A stretch of DNA of 64,000 bases from Fictibacillus arsenicus (GCF_001642935.1 NZ_CP016761.1:434001-498000); one strand, 5' to 3'; positions 47,258-58,027 are shown, counted from the first letter of the stretch. Numbers and translations: made by a program. Notes: a model not told the origin generated them from the sequence alone.

Positions 47258-48270
47258 AAAAAGATGAAATCATATTAGCAATCGAAACCAGTTGTGATGA
47301 GACAGCTGTAGCCATTGTAAAAAACGGCACAGAGCTATTGGCGAACATTGTGGCTTCACAGATTGAAAGCCATAAACGATTCGGCGGAGTTGTGCCTGAG
47401 GTGGCGTCGCGTCATCATGTGGAACAAATTACGATCGTTATTGATGAAGCGTTAAATAAAGCTGAGCTTGAACCGGCTGATTTAACAGCAGTTGCTGTTA
47501 CAGAAGGACCGGGATTAGTTGGCGCACTCTTAATCGGTGTAAACGCAGCAAAGGCATTTGCGTTCGCACACGGGCTGCCGCTTGTACCTGTTCATCATAT
47601 CGCAGGACACATCTACGCGAATCGCCTTGTAAAAGAGATGACGTTCCCGTTGTTGTCGCTGATCGTTTCAGGCGGACATACAGAGCTTGTTTTAATGGAA
47701 GAACACGGAACCTTTAAAGTAATCGGGGAAACAAGAGATGACGCAGCAGGTGAAGCGTACGATAAAGTCGCTCGTACATTGAACATGCCGTATCCAGGCG
47801 GTCCGCATATCGACAAGCTTGCCCAAGAGGGAGAACCGAACATTGACCTGCCTAGAGCTTGGCTTGAACCTGAATCACTGGATTTTAGTTTCAGCGGATT
47901 AAAATCAGCTGTGATTAACACCGTTCATAATGCAGCACAGCGCGGCGAAGTAATTAAGCCAGAAGATTTGGCAGCAAGCTTTCAAGCAAGTGTTGTGGAT
48001 GTCCTTGTGGAAAAAACATACCGTGCAGCTGATCAATATAAAGTGAAGCAAGTTCTTCTTGCAGGTGGTGTAGCTGCGAACAAAGGGCTGCGTAAAGCAT
48101 TGGAAGAACGATTTAAAAATACGGGGTATGATCTAGTAATTCCGCCTTTGCACTTATGCACAGATAACGCTGCTATGATTGCGGCAGCAGGAAGTGTTGC
48201 TTATCAAAAGGGTACACGGGCTGATATGGCACTCAATGGAGTACCAGGACTGGATCTTGAAGCGCAATAA
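47254..48270 (+). CDS. tsaD: tRNA N6-adenosine threonylcarbamoyltransferase TsaD
   Basis: Catalytic subunit of t6A synthase, transferring threonylcarbamoyl to A37 of tRNA; 338 residues. [12 protein letters not shown] (about 9-20) opens the ASKHA fold. Metal-binding histidines sit in [12 protein letters not shown] (about 110-121), and SGGHTELV and NAAMIAAAG are conserved. I start at the ATG at 47254, overlapping the rimI stop (ATGA), rather than a GTG 12 bases upstream. B. subtilis homologue is ydiE/gcp. Confidence 0.95.
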   Translation: MKKDEIILAIETSCDETAVAIVKNGTELLANIVASQIESHKRFGGVVPEVASRHHVEQITIVIDEALNKAELEPADLTAVAVTEGPGLVGALLIGVNAAKAFAFAHGLPLVPVHHIAGHIYANRLVKEMTFPLLSLIVSGGHTELVLMEEHGTFKVIGETRDDAAGEAYDKVARTLNMPYPGGPHIDKLAQEGEPNIDLPRAWLEPESLDFSFSGLKSAVINTVHNAAQRGEVIKPEDLAASFQASVVDVLVEKTYRAADQYKVKQVLLAGGVAANKGLRKALEERFKNTGYDLVIPPLHLCTDNAAMIAAAGSVAYQKGTRADMALNGVPGLDLEAQ

Positions 48271-48275
48271 TAGCG

Positions 48276-48325
48276 AAAAGAGGCTGACTTAAAAGTAAAA
48301 CTTTTAAAGGTCATGCCTCTTTTTA
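48276..48325 (+). terminator. Terminator of the thiL-tsaD operon
   Basis: AAAAGAGGC ... GCCTCTTTTT with an inner AAAAGT..ACTTTT stem, six bases after tsaD. Confidence 0.82.
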
Positions 48326-48366
48326 TTTAACCTTTTAGATAACGTCCATTATTACAAGATGGTAGG

Positions 48367-48487
48367 TTATCGAATAATACTCGATAAGATAGCTGAAATA
48401 CGAAGGTAATTATTTATTTTTTATTTTGTAAAAAATAAAAAATTCGGGGTGCCAAAAGTAAGTTTACCTTACTTTTGGGCCAGCCCC
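48367..48487. repeat. Three successive inverted repeats between tsaD and ydiF
   Basis: TTATCGA-7-TCGATAA at 48367-48387. An AT-only hairpin ATTTTTTATTTT ... AAAAATAAAAAAT is at about 48416-48443. A strong stem is at 48446-48487: GGGG, then CCAAAAGTAAG, loop TTTAC, CTTACTTTTGG, then CCCC. None is followed by a T-tract on either strand, so they are not simple terminators. They abut the DnaA-box cluster. Confidence 0.55.
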
Positions 48488-48523
48488 TTGTCGACTAAAA
48501 GAGACTTCATTCGACACATTCTT

Positions 48524-48693
48524 TGTGGAAAAGTTATGCACAGTTCTGTGGATATTGTGGACAACGGTTGAAAGAGTTCTACAAATAAGGGTTCATGTTA
48601 TACACAATTCACACAATGTATACACAATTTTCTGTGGATAAAGTGGATAAGTGGAAAATATACTTATAAAACCTAATTTTGTCTTGTGGATAA
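48524..48693. promoter_or_regulatory. DnaA-box cluster downstream of tsaD
   Basis: At least ten words within 170 bases resemble the DnaA box TTATCCACA or its complement TGTGGATAA. Two are perfect (48633-48641, 48685-48693). Close variants are TGTGGATAT (48547), TGTGGACAA (48556), TTATACACA (48598), GTATACACA (48618), AGTGGATAA (48642), TTATGCACA (48534), TGTGGAAAA (48524) and AGTGGAAAA (48650). I recall that B. subtilis has a DnaA-binding cluster at the same place, after gcp. Likely titrates DnaA or sets initiation timing. Confidence 0.8.
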
Positions 48694-48735
48694 CAAAAAG
48701 CTGACAACCCTATAATTAAGATTGTCAGCTTTTGA
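48694..48735 (-). terminator. ydiF terminator
   Basis: Minus strand: AAAAGCTGACAA, loop, TTGTCAGCTTTTTG, three bases past the ydiF stop. Confidence 0.83.
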
Positions 48736-48738
48736 AAG

Positions 48739-50679
48739 TTAAGCATTCTGCAATTCTTCCCATTCTTCCATAAGGGTTTCGATTTCACCATTTAATGTAT
48801 CTAACTGTGATTGGAATTCTTGTGTTTTCTCGTAATCTTGGAATACCTCAGGTTTGCAAAGTTCACCTTCTGCGTACGCAATCTTGCTTTCAAGTCCCTC
48901 TAGAAGCTCTTCAATTTCCTCAATTCGGCGCTGTCGTTTCCGGTCTTGCTTTTTAGCTTCTTTGTCGATTGAGTTCTTGGCACTGTTTGATTGTGCAGCG
49001 GATGCGGCGTTCGCATTATTTTCGGCTTTTTGTCGTTCTGCAATTTCTTCACGGGCTTTCATTTCGTTCTTTTTTTCCGTGTAATAATCGTAGTCTCCGA
49101 GATACTCTGTAAGCCCATCTGGAGCCAGTTCAACAACCTTAGTCGCGATCCGGTTAATAAAATAACGGTCATGAGATACGAAAAGTATGGTTCCTGGATA
49201 ATGAATCAACGCCTGTTCCAGTACTTCTTTGCTATCAAGGTCCAAGTGGTTCGTCGGCTCGTCCAATAATAGCAGGTTGCCTTTTTCCATCATGAGCTTA
49301 GCAAGGGCAAGCCGTGCTTTCTGGCCGCCGCTTAACTCGTTTACAAGCTTCAGAACATCATCACCGCTGAAAAGGAATTGGCCAAGTATTGAACGGATTT
49401 CCTTTTCGGTTTTTTCGGGATAATCATCCCAAAGCTCGTTCAAAAGTGTTTTCCGTGAGTGAAGATCGGCTTGTTCCTGATCATAATGAGAAATCTTCAA
49501 ACCACTGCCATATCGAATGTCGCCTGTAATGAGCGGCAGCTGTTTTCGAATTACTTTTAATAGTGTCGATTTGCCGATTCCGTTAGGTCCGACGATTGCT
49601 ATACTATCTTGTCGGGTTACTGCCAGGTTTACATTTTTAAAAAGTGGGGCTCCGTTTTCATAGCCGGTGCTCACTTCCTCAAGTTTCAGCACATCGTTTC
49701 CGCTTTGTCTTTCGATATCAAAAGAAAAGGAAGCGGATTTTTCTGATCCTGCGGGACGTTCTTTAAGCTCCATTTTCTCAAGCTGTTTACGCCGGCTCTG
49801 TGCACGTTTTGTAGTTGAAGCACGCACAAGGTTGCGCTGAATAAAATCTTCGAGTTTAGCAACCTGGTCTTGCTGTTTTTCAAATTCTTTCATTTCTTGA
49901 GCAAACCGCTCCGCTTTTTGATCTAAATAACTAGAATAGTTTCCCGTAAATCGATAACAACGTTTTCTGGATACTTCATAAACGGAAGTTACAATTTTAT
50001 CGAGGAAATAACGGTCATGGGAGACGATCAGAATGCCGCCTGGATAGCTTTGCAGATACTGTTCGAGCCACGTTAACGTTTTAATATCTAAGTGGTTGGT
50101 AGGTTCGTCCAGAATAAGAAGATCCGGTTTCGTTAAAAGTAGCTTTGCAAGAGCAAGTCTTGTTTTCTGTCCGCCGCTAAGCGTATTGATTCTCGTGTCT
50201 CTATCGAAATCGGCAAATTGAAAACCGTGAAGAACGGTACGAATCTCTGCTTCGTATTGATATCCGCCTTCATCCTTAAATTGAATCTGCAGCTCATCAT
50301 AATCTTTTAAAAGGCGTTCATACTCTGCAGCGTTTTCTAAAACACCGGGATCGCCCATGCGCGCTTCCATTTCACGCAGCTTTTTCTCTTTTTTTCGAAG
50401 AGGTTCAAAGACTGAGAGCATTTCGTTCCATATCGTTTCATCAGAATCAAGACCGGCATCCTGTGCGAGATAGCCTGTTTTCACATCTTTTGGAATCATG
50501 ACATGACCGGAATCGTATGAATACTCGCCTGTAATCACGCGGAGAAGAGTAGACTTTCCTGCGCCGTTTCTGCCAACAAGCGCAATACGTTCTCCAGTTT
50601 GAACTTCTAATTTTATATTGGATAAAATGACGTCAGCACCAAAAGACTTTGTGACGTCTTGAACTTGTAAAATAATCAT
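48739..50679 (-). CDS. ydiF: ABC-F family ATPase YdiF
   Basis: Soluble tandem-ABC protein of the ABC-F family, which act on the ribosome E site to relieve stalled translation; 646 residues. Two full ATPase domains: GRNGAGKST with LSGGQKTRLALA, and GPNGIGKST with LSGGQKARLALA, each with LLDEPTNHLD. The interdomain P-site linker is visible as RNLVRASTTKRAQSRRKQL (about 278-296). The C-terminal 110 residues form a charged coiled coil. Start ATG follows AGAGGTG. Place after tsaD matches ydiF. Confidence 0.92.
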   Translation of the reverse strand: MIILQVQDVTKSFGADVILSNIKLEVQTGERIALVGRNGAGKSTLLRVITGEYSYDSGHVMIPKDVKTGYLAQDAGLDSDETIWNEMLSVFEPLRKKEKKLREMEARMGDPGVLENAAEYERLLKDYDELQIQFKDEGGYQYEAEIRTVLHGFQFADFDRDTRINTLSGGQKTRLALAKLLLTKPDLLILDEPTNHLDIKTLTWLEQYLQSYPGGILIVSHDRYFLDKIVTSVYEVSRKRCYRFTGNYSSYLDQKAERFAQEMKEFEKQQDQVAKLEDFIQRNLVRASTTKRAQSRRKQLEKMELKERPAGSEKSASFSFDIERQSGNDVLKLEEVSTGYENGAPLFKNVNLAVTRQDSIAIVGPNGIGKSTLLKVIRKQLPLITGDIRYGSGLKISHYDQEQADLHSRKTLLNELWDDYPEKTEKEIRSILGQFLFSGDDVLKLVNELSGGQKARLALAKLMMEKGNLLLLDEPTNHLDLDSKEVLEQALIHYPGTILFVSHDRYFINRIATKVVELAPDGLTEYLGDYDYYTEKKNEMKAREEIAERQKAENNANAASAAQSNSAKNSIDKEAKKQDRKRQRRIEEIEELLEGLESKIAYAEGELCKPEVFQDYEKTQEFQSQLDTLNGEIETLMEEWEELQNA

Positions 50680-50721
50680 TTCAATTCACCTCTATGAAAA
50701 AGGGTGATTATTTAATTTAGT

Positions 50722-50924
50722 GGCTTTATTCCAAAGAATTGCTGCTTGTGAACAAAGCATTGGTTACGCTTCATTGACAAGTTGGTTGGAGCGTAAGGTG
50801 CGAGACTCCTGGGGGATTAGCGGGACAGGTGAGACTCCTAACGGCGCAAAGCGCAGAGGAGGCTCACCGCACGCCCCCCGGAAAGCGAGCATCCTGAAGC
50901 GGAAATCAACTACTTCCACTAGCC
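50722..50924 (+). repeat. MITE-like hairpin repeat (copy R8)
   Basis: Short-type copy from GGCTTTATTCCAAAG to TACTTCCACTAGCC. The core hairpin GGTGAGACTCCTAACGGCGC ... AGAGGAGGCTCACC is intact. The right arm is shortened: CAAGAGCAACAAAG is missing before the terminal GCC. It fills half of the ydiF-moaC gap; the other half (50925-51080) shows nothing else clear. Confidence 0.8.
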
Positions 50925-51080
50925 TTTAAATAACAATCATAACCCTATCTATTAGTAGTTTAGCGCAGTTTGGGGATTCACGCCAACAAAGGGAATGTTC
51001 AACATTTTGCAATATTTACATGGAAGAAAATAACGACAATAAAAGCGGTTTCGTGTATATTCAACATGAGGAGGGGTTTT

Positions 51081-51584
51081 ATGAAAGAGTTAACCCATTT
51101 TAACGAAGAAGGCCGTGCCAGAATGGTGGATATTTCAGAAAAAGAAACATCATACCGGACTGCCATCGCGGTCAGCGGGATAACCGTATCTGAAGAAGTC
51201 TTCCTTAAGATTAGAGATAACAAGTTCAAAAAAGGGGACGTTCTCGCAGTTGCTCAAATCGCTGGCATCATGGCGGCTAAAAAGACATCTGACTGGATTC
51301 CAATGTGCCACCCGCTCTCATTAACCGGCGTTGATCTTTCCTTTCAATGGGACAAAGAAAGTGACGAAGGTTACAAATTAAACATACAAGCTGAAGTAAG
51401 AACAAAAGGAAGTACTGGAGTAGAGATGGAAGCACTTACGGCCGCTTCAGCTGCAGCATTGACCGTATATGATATGTGTAAAGCAGCTGATAAAGGAATG
51501 ATCATCGGTCCTACATATCTCGTCTCAAAAACAGGCGGAAAGAATGGGGATTTCGTACGCTCATCAAGCCCCGACAAAGTATGA
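51081..51584 (+). CDS. moaC: Cyclic pyranopterin monophosphate synthase MoaC
   Basis: Molybdenum cofactor enzyme converting 3',8-cyclo-7,8-dihydro-GTP to cyclic pyranopterin monophosphate; cytoplasmic hexamer in the family, 167 residues. Conserved segments are [14 protein letters not shown] (about 15-28), the active-site [12 protein letters not shown] (about 75-86), and [22 protein letters not shown] (split; Asp near 131 is the catalytic one). I start at the ATG at 51081 with GAGGAGGGG upstream; a frame from 50970 lacks a site. Confidence 0.93.
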   Translation: MKELTHFNEEGRARMVDISEKETSYRTAIAVSGITVSEEVFLKIRDNKFKKGDVLAVAQIAGIMAAKKTSDWIPMCHPLSLTGVDLSFQWDKESDEGYKLNIQAEVRTKGSTGVEMEALTAASAAALTVYDMCKAADKGMIIGPTYLVSKTGGKNGDFVRSSSPDKV

Positions 51585-51629
51585 TACAATAGGAAAAGAT
51601 AAGCTTTCTGAATATGGAGGGCAAAATAC

Positions 51630-52265
51630 ATGAACCAAGATCAGCTAAAAATACCGCATGCTACAGCTAAACGGCTGCCATTATATTACCGGTTTCTAAA
51701 AAATCTCTCTTCCTCAGGAAAGCAAAGGGTGTCCTCTGCTGAATTAAGTGAGGCTGTAAAAGTAGATTCTGCTACGATACGAAGAGATTTTTCCTATTTT
51801 GGTGCGTTAGGGAAAAAGGGTTATGGCTACAATGTTAACTACTTGCTCTCATTTTTCCGCAAAACCCTTAATCAGGATGAAACAACAACGGTTGCTTTAA
51901 TCGGAGTAGGTAATTTAGGCACTGCCTTTTTGCATTACAATTTTACAAAAAATAATAATACAAAAATAGAAGTAGCATTCGATGTAGATGAATCTAAAAT
52001 CGGTACAGAGATTGCCGGCGTACCTATTTACCATACGAACGATATTGAAAGTGAACTTGAGAAACGGGGAATTGATGTTGCCATTCTTACTGTGCCAGTG
52101 GGTGCAGCCCAGCCGATCGCCGATCAGCTGGAAAGAGCGGGTGTTAAAGGCATATTGAACTTTACGCCGGCACGTCTGACCTTGTCTTCAGAAATTCGTG
52201 TACATCATATCGATTTAGCTGTAGAGCTTCAGTCACTCGTTTATTTTATGAAAAATTACTCTTAA
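51630..52265 (+). CDS. rex: Redox-sensing transcriptional repressor Rex
   Basis: NADH/NAD+ sensing repressor of fermentation and anaerobic genes, 211 residues. An N-terminal winged helix ([33 protein letters not shown], about 36-55) precedes a Rossmann domain with [14 protein letters not shown] (about 92-105). The C-terminal swapped helix ends [11 protein letters not shown]. Start ATG follows ATGGAGGGC. Order moaC-rex-tatA-tatC is that of B. subtilis. Confidence 0.95.
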   Translation: MNQDQLKIPHATAKRLPLYYRFLKNLSSSGKQRVSSAELSEAVKVDSATIRRDFSYFGALGKKGYGYNVNYLLSFFRKTLNQDETTTVALIGVGNLGTAFLHYNFTKNNNTKIEVAFDVDESKIGTEIAGVPIYHTNDIESELEKRGIDVAILTVPVGAAQPIADQLERAGVKGILNFTPARLTLSSEIRVHHIDLAVELQSLVYFMKNYS

Positions 52266-52278
52266 AGGAGGAAGTACA

Positions 52279-52461
52279 ATGTTAGGACCAGGAAGTATTG
52301 CAGTAATTGGACTTGTAGCTTTAGTTATGTTTGGACCAAAGAAGCTGCCTGAATTAGGAAAAGCAGCAGGTAAGACGCTTCGCGAGTTCAAGCATGCAAC
52401 AAAAGGCATTATGGACGATGATGATAATAACAAAAAAGAAAGCGAAGAACCGAAGAAGTAA
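52279..52461 (+). CDS. tatA: Twin-arginine translocase subunit TatA
   Basis: Pore-forming subunit of a TatA-TatC protein exporter, 60 residues. One N-terminal helix (SIAVIGLVALVMF, about 5-17), the FGPKKLPELGK hinge (about 17-27), an amphipathic helix, and an acidic-then-lysine tail (DDDDNNKKESEEPKK). Starts 13 bases after rex with AAAGGAGG and is followed by tatC, so it corresponds to TatAy of B. subtilis. Confidence 0.93.
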   Translation: MLGPGSIAVIGLVALVMFGPKKLPELGKAAGKTLREFKHATKGIMDDDDNNKKESEEPKK

Positions 52462-52473
52462 GGATGTTTTTCT

Positions 52474-53256
52474 ATGACCACTGAAAAAAATATGACGTTA
52501 TACGACCACGTTGGTGAGTTAAGAAAACGCATCGTGTGGGCACTAATAGCTTTCTTTGTCTTTCTCATCGTTGGATTTTTCTTAGCTAAGCATGTGATCG
52601 TGTATTTGCAAAGTGATCCAATCGCTAAAGATATTCAGATGAACGCATTTCACTTAACAGACCCATTGAATGTCTATATGACTTTTGCATTCTTTATCGG
52701 CTGTGTATTAGCAGCGCCAGTCGTGCTGTACCAGCTATGGGCGTTTATCAGCCCCGGTCTTTATGAAAATGAACGAAAAGTAACACTCATGTATATCCCG
52801 ATAGCCTTTTTGCTATTCTTAACGGGATTAGCATTCTCCTATTTTATTCTCTTTCCGTTTGTCGTAAGTTTTATGAGCAATGTTGCTACTGCACTTAGTG
52901 TTGAAGGAGAATACGGGATTCAGGAATATTTCTCATTTTTATTTAATATCACATTGCCGTTTGGATTGCTGTTTCAGTTCCCGGTTCTGATCATGTTTCT
53001 AACACGATTAGGAATTGTAACACCTGACTATTTAAAGAGAATCAGGAAAATTGCTTACTTTGGGATCCTAGTTATAGCAGGATTCATTACTCCGCCAGAA
53101 CTTTTGTCTCACTTAATGGTTACTTTCCCGTTAATTCTTCTTTATGAGATCAGCATCTTGATATCAAGAACAGCATACAAAAAACGAATGAAAGCCGAAG
53201 TGGAAGCTCTTGTGAAAGAGAAAGAAGCTGAAGTTGAATCTGCATATAATGAATAA
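52474..53256 (+). CDS. tatC: Twin-arginine translocase subunit TatC
   Basis: Polytopic receptor that binds twin-arginine signal peptides, 260 residues, six helices. The N-terminal HVGELRKRIVWALI (about 11-24), YQLWAFISPGLYENERK (about 89-105), and FQFPVLIMFLTRLGIV (about 169-184) are TatC signatures. The tail is charged. It forms a minimal two-protein Tat system with the preceding gene. Confidence 0.95.
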   Translation: MTTEKNMTLYDHVGELRKRIVWALIAFFVFLIVGFFLAKHVIVYLQSDPIAKDIQMNAFHLTDPLNVYMTFAFFIGCVLAAPVVLYQLWAFISPGLYENERKVTLMYIPIAFLLFLTGLAFSYFILFPFVVSFMSNVATALSVEGEYGIQEYFSFLFNITLPFGLLFQFPVLIMFLTRLGIVTPDYLKRIRKIAYFGILVIAGFITPPELLSHLMVTFPLILLYEISILISRTAYKKRMKAEVEALVKEKEAEVESAYNE

Positions 53257-53286
53257 GAGGGCCACTTTATGGGAGCCCTCTTTTTG
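53256..53286 (+). terminator. Terminator of the moaC-tatC group
   Basis: AAGAGGGC, loop, GCCCTCTTTTT overlapping the tatC stop region. Confidence 0.8.
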
Positions 53287-53300
53287 TGTATTTCTTAAGG

Positions 53301-53363
53301 TTACACGTCAAAGTAGTTTCGTTCCACGCCAAATACCTCAGATTTCACGCGATGATCTAGAAA
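53301..53363. repeat. Three-unit 21-bp array, TTxCACG core
   Basis: CACG at 53304, 53325 and 53346, exact 21-base steps, preceded by TTA, TTC and TTT. The remaining positions vary. It lies between the converging terminators of tatC and ydiK. Fifth locus of the 20-21 bp array class. Confidence 0.55.
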
Positions 53364-53375
53364 TCTCTATTCAAA

Positions 53376-53408
53376 AAGAAAAAACTGCCCCCGGAAGGGC
53401 AGTTTTCA
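53376..53408 (-). terminator. Terminator of ydiL-ydiK
   Basis: Minus strand: AAAACTGCCC, loop TTCCGG, GGGCAGTTTTTTC, just past the ydiK stop. Confidence 0.85.
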
Positions 53409-53411
53409 TAT

Positions 53412-53615
53412 CTATTTCTTTCGTTTTCTTTTCAAATGGTTATTTAAAGCGAAGTATCGGATGGCATTTGCGAAATCGAACGTTGCGACAACCATGGTGA
53501 TGATCGTCCAAAAGTTCGTCATGCCGTACTCACTGGCATAATGGACAGCTAAGTACGTAAAGACGACTCCGATTCCTAAATATAAAAATGCCATAAACAA
53601 TGGTGATGTCTTCAT
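53412..53615 (-). CDS. ydiK: YdiK family small membrane protein
   Basis: 67-residue protein with two hydrophobic helices (FMAFLYLGIGVVFTYLAV and FWTIITMVVATFDF) and a basic tail (NNHLKRKRKK). Length, helices and its place between tatC and ydiL match YdiK (DUF4305). Start ATG after GGAGGAC overlaps the ydiL stop by four bases. Function unknown. Confidence 0.85.
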   Translation of the reverse strand: MKTSPLFMAFLYLGIGVVFTYLAVHYASEYGMTNFWTIITMVVATFDFANAIRYFALNNHLKRKRKK

Positions 53616-54325
53616 AACAGTCCTCCAAAAATCAATTGCGCTGTTTCTAGCTGTTTTTCCATTTCCTTGATTTCATCAGCAAGGAAAATCTGGACGATCA
53701 ATACGAGTGTATTCATTGCGACGTGTGCGGCGATTGGAACAATAAGTCTTTTCGTCCGAACGTACAGAAATGCAAAGGTAAAGCCCATTGCTGTATAAAT
53801 TAAGAGATGTGTAAAGTCCGCATGAACAGCAGCGAAAATAAGAGAACTGATCAAAGCAGATAGAAAGAAATTAAATCGTTTATGAAGTGATCCGAAAATA
53901 ATCTTTCGGAAGATAATCTCTTCTAGTATTGGGCCGACAATAGCCGTGACAATCATAAAGTATTGTACATCTTTTACGATTTCAACAAGTTTTTCTGTGT
54001 TTTCAGAACCTGGCTGGATTCCAAATACGTTTATTTCAATAAGGCTGGCAATAATTTGAGCGGCATACGCCATAAAAATACCGATGATCGACCACATGAC
54101 TGCAGAGCCTTTAGACACCCGTTCAGAATCGCGATGCCGGCTTTTCATCTCAGGAATCAGCATGTAAAGGATAATAAATAGAGCGGCTACAAAACTTATT
54201 GTGCCCCACATTCCGAACAATTGGTTTTCGGGAACACCAAGTTCATTTAATAGAGGAATTCCGAGATATCCCGAGAATTGCATTAGTATGTATATAAAGA
54301 TGATCCACCAGTATTTTTTCTTCAA
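53612..54325 (-). CDS. ydiL: CPBP family intramembrane metalloprotease YdiL
   Basis: Membrane protein of the CPBP (Abi/CAAX-like) protease family, 237 residues with about seven helices. The EExxxR site is EEIIFRKIIF (about 134-143), and the second motif is FAAVHADFTHLLIY (about 168-181), giving the three expected polar residues Glu, His and His. Start TTG at 54325 with AAAGGAG upstream. First gene of the ydiL-ydiK pair, divergent from groESL. Substrate unknown. Confidence 0.88.
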   Translation of the reverse strand: MKKKYWWIIFIYILMQFSGYLGIPLLNELGVPENQLFGMWGTISFVAALFIILYMLIPEMKSRHRDSERVSKGSAVMWSIIGIFMAYAAQIIASLIEINVFGIQPGSENTEKLVEIVKDVQYFMIVTAIVGPILEEIIFRKIIFGSLHKRFNFFLSALISSLIFAAVHADFTHLLIYTAMGFTFAFLYVRTKRLIVPIAAHVAMNTLVLIVQIFLADEIKEMEKQLETAQLIFGGLL

Positions 54326-54457
54326 ATTAAGTTCTCCTTTAATTCCTCACGCGAATACTCTTACTTATTATTACTCTTTATATGCTAACCCATTTTAACA
54401 TAGAATAGGCATAGCTCGCGAGGATATCGATTTTGAGAACTTTTTCATATTTCCTGC

Positions 54458-54486
54458 TTGCAAAGTTTTAAAGTTTTATTTATTAT
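54458..54486 (+). promoter_or_regulatory. groESL sigma-A promoter
   Basis: TTGCAA, 17 bases, TATTAT, ending 12 bases before the CIRCE element, so the transcription start falls at or just before CIRCE. Confidence 0.75.
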
Positions 54487-54497
54487 TAGAAATGGAG

Positions 54498-54524
54498 TTA
54501 GCACTCACTAACAAAGAGTGCTAA
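54498..54524. promoter_or_regulatory. CIRCE operator (HrcA)
   Basis: Perfect TTAGCACTC-N9-GAGTGCTAA. HrcA binding here represses groESL until heat shock. Confidence 0.97.
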
Positions 54525-54562
54525 TAAGAAAATTTTTTAACTATTTAAGGAGGGTGTTTCAC

Positions 54563-54847
54563 TTGTTAAAGCCATTAGGTGACCGTATTATTATTGAGCT
54601 TGTAGAAGGTGAAGAAAAAACTGCAAGCGGCATTGTATTGCCAGATTCAGCAAAAGAAAAGCCTCAAGAAGGAAAAGTTGTTGCTGTAGGTACGGGTCGT
54701 GTGACGGATAACGGCGAGCGTATCTCTTTAGAAGTTTCAGAAGGAAACACAATTATTTTCTCTAAATACGCTGGTACAGAAGTGAAGTACCAAGGCAAAG
54801 AATACTTGATTCTTCGTGAATCTGACGTTTTAGCTATCGTAGGCTAA
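54563..54847 (+). CDS. groES: Co-chaperonin GroES
   Basis: 10-kDa cap of the GroEL chamber, 94 residues. Starts with TTG at 54563 with AAGGAGGGTG upstream. The N-terminal [10 protein letters not shown] and the mobile loop with [18 protein letters not shown] (about 16-33) are the family signature. First gene of the CIRCE-controlled operon. Confidence 0.97.
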   Translation: MLKPLGDRIIIELVEGEEKTASGIVLPDSAKEKPQEGKVVAVGTGRVTDNGERISLEVSEGNTIIFSKYAGTEVKYQGKEYLILRESDVLAIVG

Positions 54848-54924
54848 TCTCAGAGAATGGAAGCTTCAATATTTTGAAGCTACATAAATAAAAGCATATG
54901 TAAGTCACTACTTTTTTAAATTAA

Positions 54925-56577
<1,653 letters not shown>

Positions 56578-56630
56578 TCTGCCTCTAGGTAAGAGCGAAA
56601 TGCTTTTGCTAACCTAGAAAGCTATAAAAA

Positions 56631-56673
56631 GAAGCTTCTCATAAGTGAACAAACTTGTGAGAAGCTTTTTTTG
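56631..56673 (+). terminator. groESL terminator
   Basis: AGAAGCTTCTCA-AAGT, loop, ACTT-TGAGAAGCTTTTTTT, about 55 bases after groEL. Confidence 0.9.
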
Positions 56674-56686
56674 TATCTCTTGATAT

Positions 56687-57868
56687 TTATTTCTCTACTT
56701 TCTCCCCAAAAGCCTCCGGAATCATGGTAAACCCTTCAATAACCGTATCTTCTTCCACTTCGATCATGAGGTATCGTTTACCGCTAAGATGTACCTGCTT
56801 AACGTATCTTAAATCTTGCGGACTGATGGAAATGTTAGCTACTTTTGTATTGATTTTAATTGATTTGGAATTATATTTTGGTAAAACGCTGCTCGCTTTA
56901 AACTCATATTTATTATCATCAATCACTTTTTGGAAGGCTGTTTCTACTTTTTCTGGACTCACATCTTCAACACCGCTCGCCATTAACACTCGTTCAACGT
57001 CCTTGGAGCCTAATCGTGGGTGTTCTTCCTCTTCATTTTCCTCGATCATTCGGTTAATCTCTTCATACACATTGGAGAGAGTGGATGTATTCAACTGATC
57101 TCCTGTAACGTCTTTAATGATTTCTTCAAAAACGATCTTATCGTCTTTTGCTGTCATAATTTCTTCACCATTTAAAACTTGCTCAATGAAATCGTAATCG
57201 GGCTCATGTACTTTTCCTGCTGAATAGAGGATGTGGTTCACATCTGCTGCATTATCACTGAAACAAGGAAAAAGAAACCCTCCGATTGGCGCATTCAGGT
57301 TGATGATAGGATCGACGATAAAATTGTACTTGAATTCTTTTTCAATATAATCAAAGAGAAGTTCTTTTTTCGGTTCTTGTGTATTGTTTATGCTGCACAG
57401 AACAAAGGGGAAGGAGTAGACGGCGTCTAGTTCACTTACTTCAGCCTCTTCATTTTTGCGTTTTATTGGCTTATAATATTCTCCCTTTATGAAGGTGATC
57501 ACAATATCCTTTTCGTATTGGCGATTTAAAAGCATTTTGCCTACCATTTGAAGCATTCGCTCTTTCCAGTCTTCCACATCATTGCTCAGCATACCTTGAT
57601 GCAAAATGAGCTGGCTGTTATTTTCAGCATTCTTTTGAAATTTTAATTCAAAGAGCTTTTCATCTAGATTTCCACCTAGTAATTTCTTAAAGTTATTAAG
57701 AAACAGCTCTTGCTGCTCGGCATCCAGCATTTCGAAAGGCTGACTCACGTGATGATAAATATCACTCGATTCCTTCGTAATATAGACATTAAAAATAGTG
57801 GAGATTTTAAGTAGATCATTATCTTTTTTAAATTGCTTTCGGATCTGTGCTATATCTTTTTTGTTCAT
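56687..57868 (-). CDS. DUF4317 family protein
   Basis: 393-residue cytoplasmic protein that I place in DUF4317 from its MNKKDIAQIRKQFK start and the KISTIFNVYI segment (about 23-32). It is rich in Glu and Lys, with no membrane segment and no catalytic motif that I recognise. The start ATG at 57868 has AGGAGTG about ten bases upstream; longer readings lack a site. Monocistronic, convergent with groEL. Function unknown. Confidence 0.75.
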   Translation of the reverse strand: MNKKDIAQIRKQFKKDNDLLKISTIFNVYITKESSDIYHHVSQPFEMLDAEQQELFLNNFKKLLGGNLDEKLFELKFQKNAENNSQLILHQGMLSNDVEDWKERMLQMVGKMLLNRQYEKDIVITFIKGEYYKPIKRKNEEAEVSELDAVYSFPFVLCSINNTQEPKKELLFDYIEKEFKYNFIVDPIINLNAPIGGFLFPCFSDNAADVNHILYSAGKVHEPDYDFIEQVLNGEEIMTAKDDKIVFEEIIKDVTGDQLNTSTLSNVYEEINRMIEENEEEEHPRLGSKDVERVLMASGVEDVSPEKVETAFQKVIDDNKYEFKASSVLPKYNSKSIKINTKVANISISPQDLRYVKQVHLSGKRYLMIEVEEDTVIEGFTMIPEAFGEKVEK

Positions 57869-58027
57869 AATTAAGACACTCCTAAGTTGCTCAGATATGT
57901 AAATATGAAGGTGAAAAATCTTTACTTCTTTTGTTTCAAGTATTATTAATTTTAACATTTAGGAGGAGTTAAGTGTGATTTCAATTTTCTGCAGTGACTC
58001 TGTATAGTTAATTGAACTGGCAAAAGA

